NCBI GenBank assembly: GCA_903848645.1
Contig: CAINGU010000005.1
Coordinates: forward strand, 1-64,000
DNA: 64,000 nt
Direction: 5' to 3'
DNA from: an uncultured cyanobacterium
GTDB taxonomy: Bacteria > Cyanobacteriota > Cyanobacteriia > Cyanobacteriales > Nostocaceae
Part shown: positions 58,333 to 64,000 of the stretch, one piece after another
Layout: each line of letters opens with the position of its first letter
Position numbering within the stretch: the first letter of the stretch is position 1
Program-made: the position numbers and the translations under genes
The notes under the pieces: generated by a model
What the model was told of the DNA's origin: nothing
What the model saw: only the letters and a program-made list of their open reading frames with translations
Databases searched by the model: none

Positions 58333-58857
58333 ATGGATAGCAATTTAGTCGTCATTTATCTGTCAATTTTTGTTGGTTTACTTGCATTTGCAGGTGTGAG
58401 TGTTTTTCGTCAAGTATTCAAAACCCGCAAACTGGAAAACTCTCTAGGTAAGTTAAAAAACAAATTAACTAAAGAAAAAGGTACGGCTCAAGAATATTAT
58501 GAATTAGCTAGTATCTATTCAGAAAAAAAAGTATTTAGCCAAGCTATACCCCTATTTCAAAAATCTCTCAAAGCAGCAGAAGAAGAGGGAGAAGAATCTA
58601 TTGCTCCCATTTACAATGGCTTGGGATATGTTTACTTTGCTCAAGAGCAATATGACTTAGCAATTCGTCAGTACAAAGAAGCCATCAAATTGAACCCAGA
58701 TTATGTATCAGCCCTAAATAATCTCGGACACGCTTATGAGAAGAAAAAATTGAATGCTCAAGCTTTGGAAATGTATGAAGCAACACTCAAATTAGCACCA
58801 AATAACGCCGTTGCTAAACGTCGCGCTGAATCCTTACGTCGCTTAGTTTCTATATAA
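58333..58857 (+). CDS. Membrane-anchored TPR protein
   Basis: 174 residues. N-terminal membrane helix (VVIYLSIFVGLLAFAGVSVF, about 4-25), a charged linker, then three tetratricopeptide repeats (AQEYYELASIYSEKKVFSQAI, IAPIYNGLGYVYFAQEQYDLAI, VSALNNLGHAYEKKKLNAQAL). Resembles small TPR proteins that assist photosystem assembly in cyanobacteria, but nothing fixes the role. Follows the binding-protein gene by 70 bp. Confidence 0.82.
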   Translation: MDSNLVVIYLSIFVGLLAFAGVSVFRQVFKTRKLENSLGKLKNKLTKEKGTAQEYYELASIYSEKKVFSQAIPLFQKSLKAAEEEGEESIAPIYNGLGYVYFAQEQYDLAIRQYKEAIKLNPDYVSALNNLGHAYEKKKLNAQALEMYEATLKLAPNNAVAKRRAESLRRLVSI

Positions 58858-58876
58858 GCTCAAACCTTCACTATAT

Positions 58877-58983
58877 CTCGTTCCCAGTCTCTGACTGGGA
58901 ATGCTATCACAGAGGCTCTGCCTCTACTATTATTAAAGGCAGAGCCTTCTAGAATTCATTCCCATACAGAGTATGGGAACGAG
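58877..58983. repeat. Covarying hairpin repeat, copy 1
   Basis: Stem TTCCCAGTC/GACTGGGAA with a TCT loop (58881-58901), then GAGGCTCTGCCTC (58912-58924), and outer arms CTCGTTCCCA/TGGGAACGAG closing at 58983. The same family recurs at 61065-61118 in the same orientation. Confidence 0.85.
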
Positions 58984-59044
58984 AAGAGTTTGATATTAGC
59001 CTCTTAATCTTACGGTTTCTCATCTTTAGTTGAGGAATCAATAA

Positions 59045-61054
59045 ATGTACTTTTTTGGAAAAATGTGCAAGATGATTAAGAGGCTAAATCTTTTTTACCA
59101 GCTAACTATTAGCATTATTATTTTCATTAATATCTTCTTGGGATTTCCTCACATTGTATTAGCTGAAGAAGCGATAATTCCACATCCTCTCAACCCCTTA
59201 ACAGAACAAGAGATTAATACAGTAGTTACCATAGTTAAAGAGCAAAAAAATCTCAGTGAAACCGCAATTTTTCCCATAATTGCCTTACAAGAACCTGATA
59301 AAAAAGCAGTCTTAAATTTTACACCTGGCCAATCATTTCCACGTCAGGTTTTTTTGCAAGTTTATGAACGCGAACTCAACAAAACTTTTACCGCAACAGT
59401 TAATTTAAACACTAAAAACCTCACTTATTGGCAAGAAATACCTCACGGACAACCTGCTATTTCATCACCAGATTATGCAATAGCGCGGGAAGTAGTAAAA
59501 TCAGATTTACGTTGGCAAATAGCAATGCAAAAACGCGGAATTAAAGATTTTGATCATGTAGAAATCAGTTGTTGGGGAGCAGGAATACTCAATAAAGCAG
59601 AAGCAAAATCTGGTAATCGAATTTGTCGAGCATTATCTTATTATCAAGGTAAATATTGGAATTTTTATGCTCGTCCCATAGAAGGTGTTTTAGTTACAGT
59701 TAATTTAAATAAAGGTGAAGTTGATAGTTTTGTTGATAATGGAATAGTTCCTCTTTCCCAAGAAAATTGGGATTATGATGTTAATGCTTTTAGTCAAGTA
59801 ATTGCACCACCAAAACCATTAAATATTAATCAACCAGAAGGGACAAGTTTTAAAATTCAAGGTAATGAAATTAGTTGGCAAGGTTGGAAATTTCGTTATT
59901 TAATGAACCCCCGCGAAGGGTTAGTTTTGTATCTTGTTAAATATAATGATGGTGAAAAAGATAGATCAATTTTATATCGTGGTAGTCTCTCAGAAATGGC
60001 AGTTCCTTATGGTGATTCTAATCAAAATTGGTCATTTCGTAATGCCTTTGATGTGGGAGAATATAATTTAGGCTTGTTAGCAAATAAAATAGAAACAGGT
60101 AAAGAAATTCCTGAAAATGGAGTTTTATTAAATACAGTGTTTGCTAATGCTGAAGGAGAACCTTTTACCATACCTGGATTAATTGGTATTTATGAAAGAG
60201 ATAACGGTATCCTGTGGAAACATTTTGACTACAGGAGTCAAAAAAATTATGTGCGTCGCAATCGTGAATTAGTCATGAAAATGATAACAACAGTTGATAA
60301 CTATGATTACAGTATCAATTGGATATTTCGTCAAGACGGTACTTTAGAAGTAGAGAATGAGTTGACAGGGATTGATTTAGTTCAAGGAACAGCCAGCATA
60401 AAACAAACTGAAAATAAGTCATTTGGCAGATTATTAGCTAAAAATATCTTTGGTGTAAATCATCAGCATTTTTTCAATTATCGCTTAGATTTAGATATAG
60501 ATGGACAAGCTAATTCTGTGATGGAAATGAATGTTGAATCTTTGCCAATGGGTGATAAAAACCCGTTAGGAAATGCCATAACTGTAGAAGATACACCACT
60601 AAAAACCGAAAAATCTGCTGTGCGTGATCTGGATATTAAACATAGTCGAGAATGGATGATTGCTAGTGCAGATAAACAGAATAATTTAGGTGTTTCACCT
60701 GCATATATGTTAATGCCGGGAGGAAATACAATTTTGTATGCAGTAGAAGGTGCAAAGATTAGGAAAAAAGCAGGTTTTGCAACTCATCATTTTTGGGTAA
60801 CAAAATATAAACCCAGTGAAATGTATGCAGGTGGAGATTATCCCAACCAAACACAATTGGGGGAAGGTTTACCCAAATATATTGCTGATAATGAATCTGT
60901 GAATGGTGAAGATTTAGTTGTGTGGTACACAATGGGAATCACTCATATTCCCCGTCCAGAAGATTGGCCTGTAATGCCAACTCACCGCGTAGGTTTTAAA
61001 TTGATGCCAAGAGGATTTTTTAATAGGAATCCTGCGATTAATTTGGGTGAGTAA
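59045..61054 (+). CDS. Copper amine oxidase (primary-amine oxidase)
   Basis: 669 residues, exported (signal at about 12-40; start ATG 59045 or the internal ATG at residue 10). Oxidises primary amines to aldehydes, NH3 and H2O2 with a topaquinone cofactor. The cofactor Tyr is in VDNYDYSINW (T/N-Y-D/E-Y rule), the catalytic-base Asp in AFDVGEYNLG, copper His ligands in NHQHFFNYRLD, and the third in ITHIPRPEDWPVMP. All essential residues are present, so it should be active. Location is probably periplasmic. Supplies nitrogen from amines. Flanked by two copies of one hairpin repeat. Uncommon in cyanobacteria as far as I know. Confidence 0.92.
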   Translation: MYFFGKMCKMIKRLNLFYQLTISIIIFINIFLGFPHIVLAEEAIIPHPLNPLTEQEINTVVTIVKEQKNLSETAIFPIIALQEPDKKAVLNFTPGQSFPRQVFLQVYERELNKTFTATVNLNTKNLTYWQEIPHGQPAISSPDYAIAREVVKSDLRWQIAMQKRGIKDFDHVEISCWGAGILNKAEAKSGNRICRALSYYQGKYWNFYARPIEGVLVTVNLNKGEVDSFVDNGIVPLSQENWDYDVNAFSQVIAPPKPLNINQPEGTSFKIQGNEISWQGWKFRYLMNPREGLVLYLVKYNDGEKDRSILYRGSLSEMAVPYGDSNQNWSFRNAFDVGEYNLGLLANKIETGKEIPENGVLLNTVFANAEGEPFTIPGLIGIYERDNGILWKHFDYRSQKNYVRRNRELVMKMITTVDNYDYSINWIFRQDGTLEVENELTGIDLVQGTASIKQTENKSFGRLLAKNIFGVNHQHFFNYRLDLDIDGQANSVMEMNVESLPMGDKNPLGNAITVEDTPLKTEKSAVRDLDIKHSREWMIASADKQNNLGVSPAYMLMPGGNTILYAVEGAKIRKKAGFATHHFWVTKYKPSEMYAGGDYPNQTQLGEGLPKYIADNESVNGEDLVVWYTMGITHIPRPEDWPVMPTHRVGFKLMPRGFFNRNPAINLGE

Positions 61055-61064
61055 ATTCTCGTTT

Positions 61065-61118
61065 CTCGTTACCTGTCTCTGACAGGTAATACAATATAAG
61101 AGGCTCTGCCTCAACTAT
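61065..61118. repeat. Covarying hairpin repeat, copy 2
   Basis: Stem TTACCTGTC/GACAGGTAA with a TCT loop (61069-61089) and GAGGCTCTGCCTC (61100-61112), same orientation as copy 1 at 58877. Confidence 0.85.
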
Positions 61119-61220
61119 AAAAAAATATTAAACTTTACTACCATCCAATATGATTAATTAAATGTATTGTATAATTTAATCCGAAAGTGCAAAATTATAT
61201 TGCTTTTGGAGGTAATAATT

Positions 61221-62858
61221 ATGGTGAATCAGCTATTTTATGGGGATAATCTGGAAGTATTGCGGAAACATATTAAAGATGAAACTGTTGATCTTTGCTA
61301 TATTGATCCTCCATTTAATTCTAAACGTAATTACAACCAAATTTATAATAATATTGGCAAAGAAGACCAAGCACAAGCTCAGGCTTTTATAGATACATGG
61401 ACATGGGATGATCACGCTAATCAAGGTTTAGCAGAAATTCAAGAAAACTATCAAGGTCATTTTACATCTCAAAGTATTGATCTGATTTCTGGTTTAACAA
61501 AAGTTCTAGGTAAGGGTAGCTTGTTAGCATACTTGGTGAGTATGACTTTGCGGGTTGCAGAAATTCATAGAGTTTTGAAACCTACAGGTAGTTTTTATCT
61601 GCATTGTGATCCAAGTGCCTCTCATTATTTGAAAATAATTATAGATGCTATTTTTTGTTCTCAGGGTGGGGATTTTAAAAATGAAATTGTCTGGAAACGG
61701 ACATCAGGTCATAGTGATTCCGGTAAATATGGTAGTGTTCATGATGTAATTTTTTACTATACCAAGAGGTTAAAAAATATCTGGAATCAAGTATATCAAA
61801 AATATGAGCAAAACTATATTGATAAATATTATAGATATCAAGATGAAGATGGTAGAAAATGGATGTCTGATAATTTAAGTGCTGCTGGTTTAGCTGGTGG
61901 TGGTTATCAATATGAATGGAATGGAGTGAAAAAACTGTGGAGATGTCCAAAAACTACAATGGAAAAACTTGATGCGGAAGGTAAAATTTATTATACTAAA
62001 AATCGTGTTGCTAGGATCAAAAGATATTTAGATGAAAGTAAAGGATTACCTGTTCAAGATGCTTGGAATGATATAGAAGCTTTGCGTTCTTGGCATAAAG
62101 AACTATTAGGATATCCTACACAAAAACCCGAATCTCTACTAGAAAGAATTATTCAAGCTAGTAGTAACGAAGGTGATATAATATTAGATGCTTATTGTGG
62201 TTGTGGAACAACAGTAGCAGTTTCACAAAAACTCAATCGTCAATGGATTGGGATTGATATTACCTATCAAAGTATTGGTTTAATTCTCAAGAGATTAGAA
62301 GAATCTTTTGGCAAGGGAGTATTAGATACTATTAATATTAGTGGCATTCCTAAAGACATGAAATCTGCTGAAGCTTTAGCATTAAAACCAGATGACCGTA
62401 CCCGTAAAGAATTTGAAAAATGGGCAGTATTAACCTATTCTAATAACCGTGCCACCATTAATCAAAAGAAAGGTGCTGATAAAGGTATTGATGGTATTGC
62501 TTATTTTACAGGAGATAAATACGAACCAGAAAAAATTATTTTACAGGTGAAATCAGGTAATGTTAAATCTGGAGATATTCGAGATTTACAAGGGACAATT
62601 ACCCTCATAGGGGCAGCATTAGGGGTTTTTATTACTCTTAAACCACCTACAAAAGATATGATCAAAACTGCCAAAGAAGCCGGAATTTATAAAAGCCGCT
62701 ATATGAGTCAACCTGTAGATAAAATTCGTATTGTTACCGTTCAAGAAATTATCGAATCACAAAAACGTTTAGATATTCTTCTCAGTTTAGAAGTTTTGAA
62801 ATCTGCCGAAAAACAAATAGAAGTTAAACAAACACAATTAAACCTTTTTGATGAATAA
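61221..62858 (+). CDS. Single-chain restriction-modification protein: N6-adenine/N4-cytosine methyltransferase fused to Mrr-like endonuclease
   Basis: 545 residues. VDLCYIDPPFNSKRNYNQIY holds the DPPF catalytic motif IV near the start, and LDAYCGCGTTVAVSQKLNRQWIGID, the SAM-binding motif I, comes after it, the beta-class order. The region between (about 130-290) is a target-recognition part. Residues about 405-520 form an Mrr-like PD-(D/E)xK nuclease: KGADKGIDGIAYFTGD (Asp), IILQVKSGNVKSGDIRDLQG (QxK), GVFITL. GGAGG lies eight bases before the ATG at 61221, fixing the start. The next gene, of Rpn type, begins within or 4 bp after its end. Confidence 0.87.
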   Translation: MVNQLFYGDNLEVLRKHIKDETVDLCYIDPPFNSKRNYNQIYNNIGKEDQAQAQAFIDTWTWDDHANQGLAEIQENYQGHFTSQSIDLISGLTKVLGKGSLLAYLVSMTLRVAEIHRVLKPTGSFYLHCDPSASHYLKIIIDAIFCSQGGDFKNEIVWKRTSGHSDSGKYGSVHDVIFYYTKRLKNIWNQVYQKYEQNYIDKYYRYQDEDGRKWMSDNLSAAGLAGGGYQYEWNGVKKLWRCPKTTMEKLDAEGKIYYTKNRVARIKRYLDESKGLPVQDAWNDIEALRSWHKELLGYPTQKPESLLERIIQASSNEGDIILDAYCGCGTTVAVSQKLNRQWIGIDITYQSIGLILKRLEESFGKGVLDTINISGIPKDMKSAEALALKPDDRTRKEFEKWAVLTYSNNRATINQKKGADKGIDGIAYFTGDKYEPEKIILQVKSGNVKSGDIRDLQGTITLIGAALGVFITLKPPTKDMIKTAKEAGIYKSRYMSQPVDKIRIVTVQEIIESQKRLDILLSLEVLKSAEKQIEVKQTQLNLFDE

Positions 62859-62862
62859 AAAT

Positions 62863-63795
62863 ATGACTGAAAGCATAGATCATGACCGATTGTTCAAAGA
62901 ATTAATATCCACATTTTTTCTAGAATTTATAGAACTATTCTTTCCCGAAATTATCCAATATCTAGATCCCAACTCTATCATCTTATTAGATAAAGAAATA
63001 TTTACCGATGTTACCGCAGGAGACAAGTATGAAACAGATTTAATCGCTAAAGTACAATTTCTCGGACAACCTTCTTACTTTCTGATTCACATTGAAGCAG
63101 AATCAGGTTCACGTCGCAAATTCAATCAACGAATGTTTCGATATTTTGCCAGATTACATGAAAAATTTGACTTACCAATTTATCCTATCGTAATATTTTC
63201 TTATGATTCCCCAAAAACTGTAGCAGTCAATAACTATCAAATCAACTTTCCTGACTTTGAAGTGTTAAAATTTAATTATCGAGTTATCCAACTCAATCAA
63301 TTAAATTGGCGAGATTTTTTAAATCGTCAAAACCCAGTTGCATCTGCTTTAATGTCAAAAATGAACATAGTAGTAGCAGACAGACCAAAAGTAAAAGCAG
63401 AATGTTTAAGGTTGTTAGTCACTTTAAAATTAAATCCTGCTAAAATGCAATTAATATCAGGGTTTATTGATAGTTATTTAAGACTGAATCAAATAGAAGA
63501 AGAGAAATTTAAAACAGAATTAGGTTCACTAATCGCAGAAGAGCGAGAGGAAGTTATGCAAATAGTAACTAGCTGGATGGAACAAGGTATTGAACGAGGT
63601 ATTGAACGAGGCATTGAACGAGAAAAAGATTTAATTGTCCGTCAAATTAATCGCAAGTTAGGAAAAATTGATGCTGAATTAGAAGCACAAATTAGAAGCT
63701 TAAATGTACAAGTTATTGAACTTTTAGGAGAAGCAATATTTGATTTATCTACAATAGAAGATTTACAAAATTGGTTAAACAATCTTCAGAGTTAA
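62863..63795 (+). CDS. Rpn/DUF4351-type PD-(D/E)XK nuclease family protein
   Basis: 310 residues. DHDRLFKELISTFFLEFIELFFPE is the standard start, and TDLIAKVQFLGQPSYFLIHIEAESG with RRKFNQRMFRYFARL holds the predicted nuclease residues (D, E-x-E/Q-S). The C-terminal part has the 12-bp-repeat-encoded GIERGIERGIEREKD and a DUF4351-like end (IVRQINRKLGKIDAELEAQIRSL, VIELLGEAIFDLSTIEDLQNWL). Rpn proteins promote RecA-independent recombination, and some act in phage defence. ATG 62863 is chosen; ATG 62851 would overlap the upstream gene by eight bases. Likely an operon with the restriction-modification gene. Confidence 0.82.
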   Translation: MTESIDHDRLFKELISTFFLEFIELFFPEIIQYLDPNSIILLDKEIFTDVTAGDKYETDLIAKVQFLGQPSYFLIHIEAESGSRRKFNQRMFRYFARLHEKFDLPIYPIVIFSYDSPKTVAVNNYQINFPDFEVLKFNYRVIQLNQLNWRDFLNRQNPVASALMSKMNIVVADRPKVKAECLRLLVTLKLNPAKMQLISGFIDSYLRLNQIEEEKFKTELGSLIAEEREEVMQIVTSWMEQGIERGIERGIEREKDLIVRQINRKLGKIDAELEAQIRSLNVQVIELLGEAIFDLSTIEDLQNWLNNLQS

Positions 63796-63944
63796 ATTAA
63801 AAATAGCCCTGAGTCACAATTTCAGCCTTTTACCAGGGTTGGAGGTTTATTTGTGAATATGTCTATGGTAGAGACAGGTTGTAGATAAAATTTTGGCTGT
63901 ACTGTCAGACTTTTTCAGCCCTGTCCCTACTTTGAAGCGTAGTT

Positions 63945-64000
63945 TTAACTGTCTCCTGTTTTTTCAATGGTTTCAATCACGGCTAAACCTATACTAGAAA
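63945..64000 (-). CDS. Possible C-terminal end of a gene entering from beyond the window
   Basis: On the minus strand, an open frame from the window edge reads SSIGLAVIETIEKTGDS and ends at TAA (63947-63945). Only 17 codons are visible, too little to identify or to be sure it is coding. Confidence 0.25.
   Translation of the reverse strand, partial: SSIGLAVIETIEKTGDS

Overview
The window is chromosomal DNA of a cyanobacterium, most likely a filamentous Nostocales member of the Anabaena/Dolichospermum/Nostoc type. Photosynthesis genes support this: psbA for D1, petE for plastocyanin, and a 31-codon psaM. So do a beta-monoglucosyldiacylglycerol synthase, the F420-chromophore gene cofG, an HpsJ-like protein, frequent HIP1 octamers (GCGATCGC), low G+C, and heptamer tandem repeats typical of the order. 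The genus is inference. No rRNA, tRNA, CRISPR array, integrase or intact insertion sequence was seen.

Layout. 1-6.6 kb: truB, two exported proteins of unknown role, lpdA, trpC, a 189-bp MITE-like element and a small conserved gene. 6.7-12 kb: a groES-less groEL under a perfect CIRCE operator, a WecA-type sugar-phosphate transferase, fabG and the glucolipid synthase. 12.3-19.2 kb: tldE and tldD with a Uma2-type gene wedged between them, cysS carrying an in-frame repeat insertion, a broken Uma2 gene and a His-rich CobW GTPase. 19.3-36.8 kb: a large, almost wholly minus-strand block for dark anaerobic metabolism. 37-46 kb: petE, ubiD, an unknown 455-aa protein, a TPR lipoprotein, an RRM protein, psbA and cofG. 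46-58.9 kb: HpsJ-like protein plus glycosyltransferase, small housekeeping genes, psaM, an FGGY kinase, rpmI-rplT, a solute-binding protein and TPR proteins. 59-64 kb: a copper amine oxidase, a single-chain methyltransferase-endonuclease and an Rpn/DUF4351-type nuclease.

The most interesting part is the fermentation/hydrogen block. One likely operon runs pflA-adhE-pflB-hoxW-(ADP-forming acyl-CoA synthetase fused to GNAT). A second runs usp-hoxE-hoxF-hoxU-DUF3122-hoxY-(CBS-CP12)-hoxH. Together they could take pyruvate to formate, ethanol and acetate (plus ATP) and dispose of NAD(P)H as H2. The hydrogenase protease sits in the pfl operon. A CBS-CP12 fusion, a likely adenylate-sensing relative of the Calvin-cycle switch protein, sits between the two hydrogenase subunits. 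The upstream regions of both operons share an identical 17-nt sequence, read in the same direction, built on an 11-bp direct repeat: a candidate common regulator site.

Other candidates: two near-identical promoter-plus-leader blocks in inverted orientation around a Uma2 gene (55.7-56.7 kb); a hairpin repeat pair with compensatory stem changes flanking the amine oxidase; a perfect palindrome at the petE promoter; and repeat sequence built into cysS and the 3' end of hoxF.
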